Positions 41,549-51,161 are shown, counted from the stretch's first letter. The stretch is 64,000 nucleotides of DNA from Planomonospora sp. ID67723 (GCF_015711605.1 NZ_JABTEZ010000005.1:434001-498000), one strand, 5' to 3'. The notes: a model not told the origin generated them from the letters alone. Program-made: numbers and translations.

Positions 41549-43321
41549 TCAGCAGTTGGGCGAGCAGAGGCGGCGCGCCATGCCGTCCAGGAAGAACTTG
41601 CGGATCTGCAGGACCTCCCTGGCGATGTAGGCGTCGCCGTTCGTCGCCTTGGCCAGGGCGTCCATCTGGCGCTTGCCCTTGGTCGCGTCGGGGCTGTAGG
41701 CGATGAGGATGATGCTGACCGGCTTCTCCGGGTCGAACTCCTTCTTCAGGAACTTCACGATCTCCTGGTCGCTCATCCCCGGGGGATCGTCGTTGCCGGC
41801 GCCGTCCGTCAGGATGAGGATCGTATTGATCTTGTCGCTCTTGTAGCTGTCCTTCATCATCTTGTAGGCGGCGGCGAGGGTGTCGTTGAGACCGGTGTCA
41901 CCGGTCGCCTTGGCCTGGACCGTCGCCAGCTTCTGGTTGATCAGGTCTCTGCGGAGCGCGCCGTCCACGGTCTCGGTCAGCGGGCCGACGGAGACCGTCT
42001 CGCGGTAGTCCACGTCCTGGCCGTCGAGGTGGGTGGAGAACTCCCACAGCCCCATCTCGCTGTTGGCGGGGAAGAGCTTCATGCCCTCGGTGGCGATCCT
42101 GCTGATCGCCTGCATCCGGGTCAGGCCGGTGCCCGGAATCGGTTGGGCCATGGTGCCGGAGATGTCCAGCAGGGTGAGCAGCCGGGTGCCCAGGTTCATC
42201 CGCGACCACGACTGCGACATCCGCGCGACGGTCTTGGCGTCGGGCATCTCCAGCGCCTGCGGGGCCTTGGCCTGGAAGCCGCCCGACTCGGAGATGGCCG
42301 TGCCGCCCTTGCCGTCCGGGGTGCGGAAACCGTGGTCCTGGAGGGTCTTCCTGGCTGCGGCGGTGCCGAGCTCCTTGGCGAACTCCTCGGCCACCTCGCG
42401 CACCCCGTCGTCGGTGGTGGTGACCACGATCGGGTAGTCCAGGTTGAAGGTGCCCTCGGCCGGATAGAGGGGCACCGCCGGAACCTCGGGCTTCTTGGCG
42501 TTGTTGAAGGCCCAGACGCCCTGCTCCGAGGAGATGCCCAGCGGGACGCGGCGGCCCTTCACGCCCAGGCTGGCCAGGAGGGCCTGCTGGTCCTTGACGG
42601 TCGAGCCGGAGAGCGTCTTCATCGCGCCGACCAGCTGCTCCTGGCCGACACCCGCGGCCGTGGCGACCCCGGAGGCGGCCAGCAGCGCGCCGAGACCGGC
42701 GGCGTTGAGCGAGGGGTCCAGGGCGAGCACGCGCACCTTGCGGCCGGGACCGTCCACGTTGGCCGCGTTGGTGGCGTTGATCATGCCGCTCCAGCTCGCC
42801 TCGCCGAAGCTCTTCTTCAGGTTCGAGACCATCGAGCCGGAGGCCGCCATCACGACGGGCGACTGGGCGACGGACCCGGACGGCTTGGGCGCGGACGGGT
42901 TCTTCGCGCGGACGCCGCTCACCCACAGGGACGAGTCCGGGATCCACAGGTCCATCGCGCTGGCCTTGCCGCCCCCGCTCAGCCCCGCGGCCACCGTCGC
43001 CGAGGCCGCCTTGCTCACCTTGACGTTCGCGCACGCGCCGCCGATCTCGTGGCCGGCCTTGTTGAAGCGGTCCGCGATCTGCGCAAGGGCGGGCTGGATG
43101 TCGGGTGAGGCGTTGACGCGGAGCGTCACCTCGTCCCCTGAGCAGCCGCCCCGGTCCCGGTCGATGATCACGAAGGCGGCGACCCCGAGCAGGACGGCGA
43201 AGGCGACCGACCCCGCCAGCGGGACCAGCACCTTGCCGCCCCCGCCCCGACGGCGACGGGCCGGCTCGCGAGACGAGGAATAGCCGTCGTCGAGTTCATC
43301 TGTCCGGTGCCGTCCGCCCAC
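41549..43321 (-). CDS. Membrane-anchored solute-binding-like/VWA hybrid protein
   Basis: A 590-residue protein. A basic N-terminus and one TM helix (about residues 31-53) place the rest outside. Residues 65-335 look like a type-II periplasmic solute-binding fold (for example ASPDIQPALAQIADRF and MDLWIPDSSLWV). A von Willebrand A domain (about 380-575) starts with LLDISGT, whose Asp386, Ser388 and Thr390 form a metal-ion adhesion site, and contains LILTDGAGND. Such fusions occur in actinobacteria; function is unknown, perhaps cell-wall or ligand sensing. It is monocistronic, with a terminator after it and a 175-bp promoter gap before it. Confidence 0.8.
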   Translation of the reverse strand: MGGRHRTDELDDGYSSSREPARRRRGGGGKVLVPLAGSVAFAVLLGVAAFVIIDRDRGGCSGDEVTLRVNASPDIQPALAQIADRFNKAGHEIGGACANVKVSKAASATVAAGLSGGGKASAMDLWIPDSSLWVSGVRAKNPSAPKPSGSVAQSPVVMAASGSMVSNLKKSFGEASWSGMINATNAANVDGPGRKVRVLALDPSLNAAGLGALLAASGVATAAGVGQEQLVGAMKTLSGSTVKDQQALLASLGVKGRRVPLGISSEQGVWAFNNAKKPEVPAVPLYPAEGTFNLDYPIVVTTTDDGVREVAEEFAKELGTAAARKTLQDHGFRTPDGKGGTAISESGGFQAKAPQALEMPDAKTVARMSQSWSRMNLGTRLLTLLDISGTMAQPIPGTGLTRMQAISRIATEGMKLFPANSEMGLWEFSTHLDGQDVDYRETVSVGPLTETVDGALRRDLINQKLATVQAKATGDTGLNDTLAAAYKMMKDSYKSDKINTILILTDGAGNDDPPGMSDQEIVKFLKKEFDPEKPVSIILIAYSPDATKGKRQMDALAKATNGDAYIAREVLQIRKFFLDGMARRLCSPNC

Positions 43322-43496
43322 GATGCCCTCTTCGGTCTCGGTGTCATGAAGCTAGCGGGTCACCCTATCGGGAGGTAAACCGCAATATTCACGGAACTGT
43401 ACTGGGAACACTTACCGAGGCAAAACACCCCTTTTGGTGCGGAGATGACTGTACGTGACAGTAAGGAATGTCTGCGTCCCGCAGGGGTCACCGTGA

Positions 43497-44204
43497 TCAG
43501 TGACAGCAGGGGTGACCGCGCCAGGCTTTCCGGCCCTCCCACACGGCCGTCGCGGCCAGGCAGACCGCCATCGCCGGGTCGGCCCACCACCAGCCGGCGC
43601 CGTTCAGCGTGAGCCCGGCCAGCACCCCTCCGGCGAGCGCCGCGCACATCAGGTTCTGGGTGCCCTCGCCCGCGGTGGCCGCCGAGTGCAGCCGCGCGCC
43701 CAGCCGCCGCTTGGCCGCACCCAGCAGCGGCATGCTCACCAGGCTGACCGCCGTCACCGCGATCCCGAGCGCGCTGGAGCCGGCCCGGTGGCCGGCCTCC
43801 AGGTCGTGCGCCACGTGGACCAGCAGATAGGGGGCGAGCAGCCAGAAACTGACCGCCACCGCCCTGCGCGCCTTCTCCTCGGCCTCCGCCGAGGACGTCC
43901 GCCAACCGGTGAACCGCCAGACCACGATGAGGCTGGCCAGCGCCTCCACCAGCGACCACACGCCCCATCCGATCAGGGCGACCGAGTGCGCCCGGAGCCC
44001 GGCGGCGATGCCGAGCGCGCTCTCCGCGCCCAGCCACCCCAAGGTGACCAGCGACAGGGTGCGCGCCCTGCGCGCGTCGCGCAGCCACGCCTCGCCCGGC
44101 ACCACCTCCGCCGCGCCGTCGCTCCGGCCGGCCGAAGCCCACTCCGGGACGGTCCCGCCGGACGCCTGCCGGGTCCTGCTCTGGTCGGCCGTCCGCTCGG
44201 TCAT
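43497..44204 (-). CDS. Cation-transporter-like membrane protein (CDF-like)
   Basis: A 235-residue protein with five to six TM helices. The segment LIGWGVWSLVEALASLIVVW and the AGEGTQNLMCAALAG stretch follow the layout of the cation diffusion facilitator fold, but the classical Asp and His metal-site residues in helices II and V are only partly recognisable, so metal efflux is not assured. The C-terminus HPCCH could bind metal. Divergent from the DUF4184 gene. Confidence 0.6.
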   Translation of the reverse strand: MTERTADQSRTRQASGGTVPEWASAGRSDGAAEVVPGEAWLRDARRARTLSLVTLGWLGAESALGIAAGLRAHSVALIGWGVWSLVEALASLIVVWRFTGWRTSSAEAEEKARRAVAVSFWLLAPYLLVHVAHDLEAGHRAGSSALGIAVTAVSLVSMPLLGAAKRRLGARLHSAATAGEGTQNLMCAALAGGVLAGLTLNGAGWWWADPAMAVCLAATAVWEGRKAWRGHPCCH

Positions 44205-44353
44205 GGCGCTCCTCCGGGTTTCCGTTATGTGACTATCAGTAACTGTCGCATCGCGTTACGTTACCCCGCCGCATCGTCCACAGGTGCTCGGCGGCGGTCC
44301 CCGCCACGTAAGCTCCCCCGGGGGACAAGTCAGCCGATCAGCGGGGGAAAGCC

Positions 44354-45127
44354 GTGCCGTTCACACCCAGTCACATCGCGGCGGTGCTGCCGCTCGTCTC
44401 CTCGGAGCGGGTCCGCCGGGTGGTCGACCCCTGGGCGCTGGCGCTGGGCGCGATGGTCCCCGACCTGCCGATCTTCCTGCCGTTCCTGCCCGACTACATG
44501 ATCTGGCACTCCGTGAAGGGCGTCCTCACCCTGGCGCCCCTCGCCGTCCTGCTCCTCACGGTGATCTTCCACGGACTCCTCCGCGACCCCCTGACCGCGC
44601 TCCTGCCCCCTTCCCTGGCGGGTCGCGCCGCCGCCCTGGTCCCCGGCCGGTACGGCCTGCGCCACCTGCCCGGCGTGCTCGCCGGAGGGGCTCTCGGCGC
44701 GTTCACCCACATGGCGTGGGACTCCTTCACCCACTCCTACAGCTCGGCTCTGTGGGGGTGGTCCTGGCTGGACGCGCGGGTGGCCGGGCTGCTGCCGGTG
44801 TTCCGCGTGTTCCAGTACGTCTCCACGGTCGTCGGCCTGGCCGTCGTACTCTGGTGGGCCAGGCGCGGGCTGGCCCGGATGGAGTTCCGGGCGGTGCCGG
44901 ACCGCCTGGCGCTCTCCCGCCGGGCGCGGTTCGGCGTCCTGGCGGCGACCGCCGTCTCGACCCTGGCGGGGACGGTGATCTGGCCGCTGGTGTTCCCGCC
45001 GGACAGCCGGGCCGCGATCGTGACCAGGATGGGCGCCGGGGTGGTGGCCGGCTGCTTCCTCGGGTTGCTCGCCTACGCGGTGACCTGGAGGCTCAGGCAG
45101 GTCATGGCAGTATTCGAAGGTGCCTAA
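44354..45127 (+). CDS. DUF4184 family membrane protein
   Basis: A 257-residue polytopic protein with about six TM helices. The opening PFTPSHIAAVLPL (HxxA pattern near the N-terminus) and LGAMVPDLPIFL (about residues 31-42), with HMAWDSFTH (about 119-127), are the conserved His/Asp-rich segments of DUF4184, which may form a metal-binding membrane site. GTG start with GGGGGAAAG 3 nt upstream. Its end overlaps the next start by 8 bp, so the TrmH-type gene is translationally coupled. Confidence 0.85.
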   Translation: MPFTPSHIAAVLPLVSSERVRRVVDPWALALGAMVPDLPIFLPFLPDYMIWHSVKGVLTLAPLAVLLLTVIFHGLLRDPLTALLPPSLAGRAAALVPGRYGLRHLPGVLAGGALGAFTHMAWDSFTHSYSSALWGWSWLDARVAGLLPVFRVFQYVSTVVGLAVVLWWARRGLARMEFRAVPDRLALSRRARFGVLAATAVSTLAGTVIWPLVFPPDSRAAIVTRMGAGVVAGCFLGLLAYAVTWRLRQVMAVFEGA

Positions 45128-45983
45128 CGCCTCAGATCCCCGCCTGGCCGACTACGCGAACCTGCGCGACGTGGAGCTCCGCAAGAGCCTGGAGGCCGAG
45201 CACGGCCTCTTCATCGCCGAGGGGGAGAAGGTGATCCGCCGCGCCGTCGCCGCCGGTTACCCGGTCCGCTCGGTGCTGCTGACCCGCCGCTGGGTGGACT
45301 CCCTCGCCGACGTCCTGGCCGGCCTCGGCGACCGGGTCCACGTGGTGGACGACGACGTGATGGAGGAGATCGCCGGGTTCCCGGTGCACAGGGGCGCGCT
45401 CGCCTCGATGGAACGGCGGGAGCTGCCCGCCGTGGCAGAGGTCCTGAGCGGGACCTGCCACGCGAGCGGCGCCGGAGCAGCCGGAGGGGACGCCGCGCCG
45501 CCGCGCCGCGTCCTGGTCCTGGAGGACCTCGTCGATCACGGCAACGTCGGCGCGATCTTCCGCTGCGCCGCGGCCCTGGGCGTCGGGGCCGTGATCCTCT
45601 CACCCCGCTGCGCCGACCCCCTCTACCGAAGGTCGGTGAAGGTCTCCATGGGCGCGGTCTTCGTGATCCCGTACGCGCGGATGGACAACTGGTACGACGG
45701 CCTCGCGGAGCTCCGTACGGCGGGCTTCCAGACCCTGGCGCTCACCCCCGACCAGTCCGCCGCCCCCATGGACGAGGTCGCCATGGCCGAGCGGGTCGCC
45801 CTGCTCCTGGGCTCCGAGGGGGACGGGCTCTCCTCCCGCTGGCTGCACGAGGCCGACCAGCCGGTCTGCATCCCGATGAACCCGGCCGCGATGGGCCTGG
45901 GCGTCGATTCCCTGAACGTGGTGGCTGCCGCCGCCATCGCCTGCCACAGCCTGATGCGAAGGCCGGAGGCCATACCCCGCTAA
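45120..45983 (+). CDS. TrmH-family (SpoU) RNA methyltransferase
   Basis: A 287-residue 2'-O-ribose methyltransferase. It has an N-terminal substrate-binding half (about residues 20-105), a 30-residue low-complexity insert, and a C-terminal knotted SPOUT domain. Motif 1 is VDHGNVGAIFRCAAALG, motif 2 is LLGSEGDGLS (about 224-233), and motif 3 is IPMNPAAMGLGVDSLNVVAAAAI. The target could be tRNA or rRNA; the sequence does not decide. GTG start overlapping the previous gene by 8 bp. Confidence 0.9.
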   Translation: MPNASDPRLADYANLRDVELRKSLEAEHGLFIAEGEKVIRRAVAAGYPVRSVLLTRRWVDSLADVLAGLGDRVHVVDDDVMEEIAGFPVHRGALASMERRELPAVAEVLSGTCHASGAGAAGGDAAPPRRVLVLEDLVDHGNVGAIFRCAAALGVGAVILSPRCADPLYRRSVKVSMGAVFVIPYARMDNWYDGLAELRTAGFQTLALTPDQSAAPMDEVAMAERVALLLGSEGDGLSSRWLHEADQPVCIPMNPAAMGLGVDSLNVVAAAAIACHSLMRRPEAIPR

Positions 45984-46993
45984 CCGGGACGGGAGGAAGC
46001 GGGGCGGCGTCTGTTCGGCGGCCGCTCGGATCCGGTGACCACCGAGCAGGGGCCTGTGTTCGGTCTCGCCTGATCATCGGGCCTTTTTCAGCCTGAAACC
46101 GCAGCTCGTGGAGCGGAGCGGTGGAGGACGGCGTATGGATCACTACCGACCAGGTCAATCGATGCCGTGGTTCGGTCCGAGGACCTCCGTACGGGTCGCC
46201 TCAGAATGTTCGGCGAACGAGGAGAAGAGGTCAGTGCGGTGACCGTGCAGGCCAGTTGTCCACCGGGTTGAGGTGGCGCCCCGGCGTCGCCGGGGTGCGC
46301 CGATCGCCTTGCGGTGCCGCCGGATGACCCCGGCCGCGTAGGCCGGCGTCGGACGCGACACATCGACCGCGGCGCGGTAGAGCAGCGCCTGAAGCTCCTG
46401 GCCGTGACGGACGTGATTGTGTTGGTCAACCCGTCTCCCAGGAGCTTCTCCACGTCATCAGGCGAACGCCGTACCCGCGATCATGCTGTGGGCGGCCACC
46501 CATCCACCGGGGGATGAAAAAGCCCCACCATGGCCAGGCGGATATGCCGTCCAGCGGCCTGGCGACTACGCTGCCGTGCCATTTTACGGTTGGCCGGCGG
46601 TGAAGCTGCGGGTGAAGGCGTATCCAGGTCGGATTTCATTCGGGAACTCTATGGACTCAATCCGGTCGATGTGGCTTCCTGTATTAACTCGATGACCGTT
46701 TATGTGACTGGAGTCGTGGATCTGCGCCCTGGTGTTGTTGACATGATCAGGCGGCGACAGGTGACGGCGTATCGGCTCCGCTCTGCCGCGACGCATCCGT
46801 TCGCGGGGGTGTTTCGGAAAAGCGGCCACTTGGTCTCGGATGGGGCTTCCCGTGAAATTGCTTGCCGTGGTACGGCCAATGGACCGGCTTTCACGGGCGC
46901 GGGCTCTGGTGATGAGTGCGCGGCCCTGGCCCGCATGCGAATGACCGGCCGATGCTCCGGGGCATCTGATGTCGCAGTCAACGGGGAGAGCGG
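45984..46993. other. 1-kb stretch without a convincing gene
   Basis: No frame shows both a ribosome-binding site and a recognisable protein. A transposase N-terminal remnant is present on the minus strand (46270-46400). From about 46600 to 46780 the GC content falls clearly (AT-rich words such as CTGTATTAACTCGATGACC). Two open frames (plus 46530-46997, minus 46584-46829) have poor codon use and no homology I know. The region reads as decayed, probably transferred DNA. Confidence 0.6.
46270..46400 (-). pseudogene. N-terminal remnant of an IS5-type transposase
   Basis: The minus-strand frame reads LLYRAAVDVSRPTPAYAAGV followed by IRRHRKAIG, the start of the helix-turn-helix domain of IS5-group transposases in actinomycetes. 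After about 40 residues the similarity is lost, and no DDE catalytic part is found. It is a short relic. Confidence 0.5.
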
Positions 46994-47341
46994 TTGAAGA
47001 CCGCGATCAAGTCCTGCGTGGCCACCGTCGCCGCCGCCTCGTGCGGGGCGATGCTCGTCGCGACCGTCCGGCCCGCGATGGCGGAGGACAAGGGCCGTGC
47101 CGCGCAGATCGCGCGCAAGAACGCTGCCGGTAAGAAATCGGATTACATCTCTTTCACGAATCGCTGCGCCACCCGTGACTTCATTCTGATCGACGGCGAC
47201 GGCGAATACTACACTGTGGCCAACACCGCCAGGCGAAAGGTATCGGTTCGGCAGAATCAGCGCATTACCGCGACCATCGGCGTGTATGCCGCCCGGTTCG
47301 GCTGCCACGCGGTCCATCCCGATGTGATCGGTGTGGGCTGA
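46994..47341 (+). CDS. Small secreted protein, unrecognised
   Basis: A 115-residue protein starting at TTG (GGGGAG 6 nt upstream). An N-terminal signal peptide (about residues 1-30, ending RPAMA-E) precedes a mature part of about 85 residues rich in Lys and Arg, with exactly two Cys (NRCATRDF and FGCHAVH), which may form a disulfide. No family is recognised. Codon use is less GC-biased than in neighbours, and it lies beside decayed transposon DNA, so it could be acquired. It precedes the EF-Tu paralogue by 448 bp. Confidence 0.6.
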   Translation: MKTAIKSCVATVAAASCGAMLVATVRPAMAEDKGRAAQIARKNAAGKKSDYISFTNRCATRDFILIDGDGEYYTVANTARRKVSVRQNQRITATIGVYAARFGCHAVHPDVIGVG

Positions 47342-47789
47342 GCCGAGACGCCGAGTCCTCGGGCCGGGATTCACTGCGAGATGGCGGTCTCGCTCCCTCT
47401 CGATTGGGGAATTCGGAGCCACGGATTTCGCGCTGACATGCGAGACGCCCGGCGGAGAGTCGTAGCGGCGGTCACCGGCCTCGCCGCCGCCCGGAGGGCC
47501 CTGCGCACCCCCGCGGTCGAGGCGGCCGGCGCCTGACCACCGGAGGGGCCGCCTCTCGGCGGACGGGGAAAACCGTTTGCCGGGAGGCGGCGCCGTACCG
47601 ATCATTGATCTCATGTTCCGGCACGCCCTCACCGCCACGCCCGCCGCCGCGGGCGCGACGCCGCGTGCCACGGTGCCCTTCGGCGGCGCGGAGCGCTGAC
47701 CCTTCCCCGGACGTCCTGGTGGCCCGGTGGGGGAGGGTCGGCCGAGCGTACGGGTCACCGCCTCAGGCGAGCACCGAAGGAACAGCAAC
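47342..47789. other. 448-bp gap upstream of the EF-Tu paralogue
   Basis: No supported gene. A 28-codon frame (47613-47699) starting MFRHALTATPAAAG has no ribosome-binding site, so I do not call it; a leader peptide is only a speculation. Several GC-rich inverted repeats (CCGCCTCTCGGCGG near 47550) may fold. The promoter of the EF-Tu gene should lie here. Confidence 0.5.
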
Positions 47790-48962
47790 ATGGCCAAGCA
47801 GGCCTACACGCGGACCAAGCCGCACCTCAACATCGGCACGATGGGTCACGTCGACCACGGCAAGACCACCCTCACCGCGGCGATCACCAAGGTCCTCAGC
47901 GACCGGGGTGGTGCCACGTTCGTCCCGTTCGACCGGATCGACCGGGCCCCCGAGGAGGCCGCCCGGGGGATCACGATCAACATCTCCCACGTGGAGTACG
48001 AGACGGCGACCCGGCACTACGCCCACGTGGACATGCCGGGCCACGCCGACTACGTGAAGAACATGATCACTGGGGCGGCGCAACTGGACGGTGCGATCCT
48101 GGTGGTCTCCGCGCTGGACGGGATCATGCCGCAGACCCGCGAGCACGTGCTGCTCGCCCGGCGGGTCGGGGTCGAGCACATCGTGGTCGCCCTCAACAAG
48201 GCCGACGCCGCCGACCCGGAGCTGGCCGACCTGGTCGAGCTGGAGCTGCGGGACCTGCTCGCCGAGCACGGCTACCGCGACGTGCCCGTCGTGCGGGTCT
48301 CCGGTCTGGGCGCCCTCCGGGGCGAGCCGCGATGGACGGCCGCCGTCGAGGCGCTGCTTCGGACGGTCGACGACCACGTGCCCGTGCCGGTCCGCTACAC
48401 CGACGCGCCGTTCCTGCTCCCCGTGGAGAACGTGCTCACCGTCACCGGCCGGGGCACCGTCGTCACCGGTGTGATCGAGCGCGGCACCGTCGGGATCGGC
48501 GACACCGTCCAGGCGGTGGGGTACGGAGACGGGTTCAGCGCGGTGGTCACCGGGGTGGAGACCTTCGGCAAGCCGATGGAGCGGGGCCAGGCCGGCGACA
48601 ACGCCGCGCTGCTGCTACGCGGGATCCGCCGCGAGCAGGTGCGGCGTGGCCAGGTGCTGGCCGCGCCGGGCAGCCAGACGGCCCACCGGCGCTTCACCGC
48701 CCGGGTCTACCTGCTCACCGAGGCCGAGGGCGGGCGCCGTACGGCCGTCGCCACCGGCTACCGGCCGCAGTTCTACCTGCGCACGACCGACGTGCCGGGC
48801 CGGATGGACCTGGGCGGCGAGGGGCTTGCGCTGCCCGGCGAGACGGTCGAGGTGACCGTCGAGCTCGGCAGGCCGGTGGCCCTGGAGACCGGCCTCGGCT
48901 TCGCCCTCCGCGAGGGCGGCAGGACCGTGGGCGCCGGCACGGTCACCGCCCTGCTCGGCTGA
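47790..48962 (+). CDS. tuf: Second, divergent elongation factor Tu (Tuf3-like)
   Basis: A 390-residue EF-Tu; bacterial copies are about 397 residues. G1 GHVDHGKT (19-26), [13 protein letters not shown] and NKADAAD (from 136; usually NKCD) are the GTPase motifs. Domains 2 and 3 are present to the end, with LLRGIRREQ and [16 protein letters not shown]. Sites where changes give kirromycin or GE2270 resistance in other EF-Tus (Gln of MPQTREH, Gly of LLRG, Gly of APGS, Gly of DVPG, Ala of FALREG) keep the sensitive residue. It lacks the str operon neighbours (rpsL, rpsG, fusA) of the main tuf, as expected for the tuf3 gene of streptomycetes and Planobispora. In Streptomyces such copies respond to the stringent response. 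Confidence 0.88.
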   Translation: MAKQAYTRTKPHLNIGTMGHVDHGKTTLTAAITKVLSDRGGATFVPFDRIDRAPEEAARGITINISHVEYETATRHYAHVDMPGHADYVKNMITGAAQLDGAILVVSALDGIMPQTREHVLLARRVGVEHIVVALNKADAADPELADLVELELRDLLAEHGYRDVPVVRVSGLGALRGEPRWTAAVEALLRTVDDHVPVPVRYTDAPFLLPVENVLTVTGRGTVVTGVIERGTVGIGDTVQAVGYGDGFSAVVTGVETFGKPMERGQAGDNAALLLRGIRREQVRRGQVLAAPGSQTAHRRFTARVYLLTEAEGGRRTAVATGYRPQFYLRTTDVPGRMDLGGEGLALPGETVEVTVELGRPVALETGLGFALREGGRTVGAGTVTALLG

Positions 48963-49117
48963 GAACGGTGCGGGGTCCTCCGGCGGGGACCCCGCATCCC
49001 GGCCGGGGCGATCCCTCCGGCTCTGCCCTCGGCCGCTGGACGAGTAAGTCCGAAGTCCGGTCGGTGATCAGCTGCGGATCGTGGTCGAGCATGGCCGTAG
49101 CGCCGCCTGCTGCGCAC

Positions 49118-49912
49118 TCATGCGTCGTATTCGTCGGGGAAGCGGAGCGCGGGTCCGCCGGCGTGGAGGCCGAGCGGGGTCGCGCGGCCTTCGGGTTCTT
49201 CCCATGCCTCTTGGCGGCCGAGCACGGTGAGATCGAGATAGGGGTTCGAGGCGTAGCTGAACTCGATGCCGCGGCCGAAGGTGGAGTAAGTGTGGTAGAC
49301 GGCGTCGTCTACCCGGAGGAAGGCGCTGATGCCCGGGTAGTCACCGCGCATCGCCGCCGTCCAGGGAGTCCCCGCCGCCGCCAGCTCCGCCTCGGTGCGG
49401 TGGTTGAGCAGCACCGGAGCGACCCGCTCGTCCACGGTGGCGTGGAAGTCGTAGTTGAAGTCGCTGCCGGCCGAGGAGTACCAGGGAAACGTCCAGCCCA
49501 TCCGTTCGCGGAACGCGGCGATCTTGTCGTACGGGCTGCGGGATACCGCGACGAGCGTGGTGTTCCGGATGTGCAGCTGGGTCGGTTTAGGGATGACGTC
49601 GGCGGTGGTGGAGCAGCTGGTGCAGCCGACGTCGCGGGGATGTTCGTTTCCGTCGGCGTCGATGTCGTAGCTCCACATGAAGTGATGCATCACCAGCTGC
49701 GGCCGGCCTTCGAACAGGTCGAGCAGGCTCACCTCTCCATCCGGGCCTTCGAAGGTGTATGGCTTGTCCACCCGCACCATCGGCAACCGGCGTCGGTCGG
49801 CGTTCACCCGGTCATGCGCCCGGGTGAGCTCCTTCTCCTTCGCCAGCAGCTCCTTGCGGGCGGCGAGCCACTCCTCAGGCGACACCACCTCGGGCAGGTT
49901 TCCCAGCGACAT
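49118..49912 (-). CDS. DUF899 family (thioredoxin-like) protein
   Basis: A 264-residue protein of DUF899, a thioredoxin-fold group. KELTRAHDRVNADRRRLPMVR and YTFEGPDGEVSLLDLFEGR are typical of the N-terminal half. CTSCSTTADVIP supplies a CxxC pair, and WTFPWYSSAGSDFNYDFH the middle signature. Function of the family is unknown, with dithiol redox chemistry assumed. I take ATG 49912, with GAGGAG 6 nt upstream; a codon 36 bp further upstream also fits the frame. The gene ends near the EF-Tu stop, converging with it. Confidence 0.85.
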   Translation of the reverse strand: MSLGNLPEVVSPEEWLAARKELLAKEKELTRAHDRVNADRRRLPMVRVDKPYTFEGPDGEVSLLDLFEGRPQLVMHHFMWSYDIDADGNEHPRDVGCTSCSTTADVIPKPTQLHIRNTTLVAVSRSPYDKIAAFRERMGWTFPWYSSAGSDFNYDFHATVDERVAPVLLNHRTEAELAAAGTPWTAAMRGDYPGISAFLRVDDAVYHTYSTFGRGIEFSYASNPYLDLTVLGRQEAWEEPEGRATPLGLHAGGPALRFPDEYDA

Positions 49913-50123
49913 CTCCGTCTCCTCTGACTGTTCTCGTTTTGCAACCACTGAACGGTCACAACCCTAAGAGCAGGGGGCACGCCAGGTGCAGGCGCAGCCC
50001 CCAGAGGTAGCGCGAGTGGTTACGGCAGTAGCCGTAACCGGCCCACCACGGACGCGCCTCACGGGTGGGCTCACCAATCGATACGCGCTGCCGTACCTGC
50101 TCTCAGCCATGGGGCTTACTCGT

Positions 50124-51161
50124 CTAGACGTCGCCCGCGCTCGCACCGGCACCGGTGTCGTCACCGTAGGCAGCCTGCTCGGCGGCCCAGTCCAGCAGGC
50201 GCTCGGCGGTCCGGAAGCGCCGCTGGGACCTGGGCTCGCCGAGCAGGACGCCGATCAGCCGGTGGCCCGCGCGGTCGGCGGCGAAGGACAGGCAGTAACC
50301 GGCGGCGCGGGTGTAGCCGGTCTTGACCCCGAGCGCGTCCGGAACCTCCCCGATCAGCTCGTTGGTGTTGGCCCAGGTGTGGGCGCGGTGGGCGTGGGTC
50401 CTGCGCAGGACGTGCTTCCCGGTGGAGACGATGATCCGCATCACCGGGTCGCGGAGCGCGATCTCGGTCAGCTTCGCCTGGTCGGCGGCCGTCGAGTATC
50501 CGCCGCGCGGCCTGGGCAGCCCGTCGGCGTTGGTGTAGACGGTGTCGGCCAGGCCCAGGGAGCGGGCCGCGGCGTTCATCTTGGCCACGAACCTTCTCTG
50601 GCCGGGACCGTAGACGCGGGCCAGTGCGTGGGTGGCGTCGGCGCCGGAGGGCAGCATCGCCCCGTAGAGCAGGTCGCGGACGGTCAGCCGCTCCCCGGCG
50701 CGGAGCGAGGCGTCGGTGGCGTCGTTCCGCCTGGCGTGCCTGACGTCCCCGGAAGTGATCCTGACGACGTCGCCCAGCCGTGCCTCCCGGCGCACGACGT
50801 AGGCCGTCATGATCTTGGTGAGGCTGGCCACCGGCATCCTCGCGGTGGAGCGCTTGTCGAAGTGGACCGTTCCGGTGGTGACGTCGACGAGGAACCCGGC
50901 GCGGGCGTGTACGGCGGGCGCCTCGCGGTGGGTGGCCGGCGCGGTCCGCCCGGCGGGGGCGGGGGCGGGTGCGGTGCCGAGGCCGGCCGGTCCGGCGGGG
51001 AACGGCGCGGCGGCGGGAGCGGGCCGGGCGGCATGGGCGGCATGAGCGGATGGTGCGGGTTCGGCGTGGGCGGGTGCGGCGGACCCCGCGGCCAGGATGG
51101 TCGGGCCGGTCAGCGCGGCGCAGGCGATCAGGCGGATTCCCCCGGTATGCATGCGGATCAT
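50124..51161 (-). CDS. D-alanyl-D-alanine carboxypeptidase (peptidase S11)
   Basis: A 345-residue secreted DD-peptidase. A signal peptide (about residues 1-33) and a long Ala/Pro-rich linker (34-85) precede the catalytic domain. Ser113 and Lys116 in VASLTKIMT form the SxxK motif; PSGADAT (Ser172) is the second motif, with Ala in the third position rather than Asn; and GVKTGYT (280-282) is the third motif. The Streptomyces K15 enzyme also departs here (SGC), so activity is likely. It trims the terminal D-Ala of peptidoglycan. Confidence 0.9.
   Translation of the reverse strand: MIRMHTGGIRLIACAALTGPTILAAGSAAPAHAEPAPSAHAAHAARPAPAAAPFPAGPAGLGTAPAPAPAGRTAPATHREAPAVHARAGFLVDVTTGTVHFDKRSTARMPVASLTKIMTAYVVRREARLGDVVRITSGDVRHARRNDATDASLRAGERLTVRDLLYGAMLPSGADATHALARVYGPGQRRFVAKMNAAARSLGLADTVYTNADGLPRPRGGYSTAADQAKLTEIALRDPVMRIIVSTGKHVLRRTHAHRAHTWANTNELIGEVPDALGVKTGYTRAAGYCLSFAADRAGHRLIGVLLGEPRSQRRFRTAERLLDWAAEQAAYGDDTGAGASAGDV

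Noticed and set aside
45984-46270. Possible gene or ncRNA directly after the TrmH gene
   Set aside because: Only broken frames, no terminator-like hairpin or conserved motif that I can recognise.
46530-46997. 155-residue plus-strand frame in the 46-kb gap
   Set aside because: No ribosome-binding site at a start, no homology, and a composition shift across its length; it overlaps the real small secreted gene start.
47613-47699. 28-codon frame as a leader peptide of the EF-Tu paralogue
   Set aside because: No ribosome-binding site and no recognisable attenuator structure; only its position suggests it.
50124-51161. Loss of the SxN motif in the D,D-carboxypeptidase (SGA), suggesting inactivation
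   Set aside because: The related Streptomyces K15 enzyme has SGC at the same place and is active, so this is not evidence of a dead enzyme.
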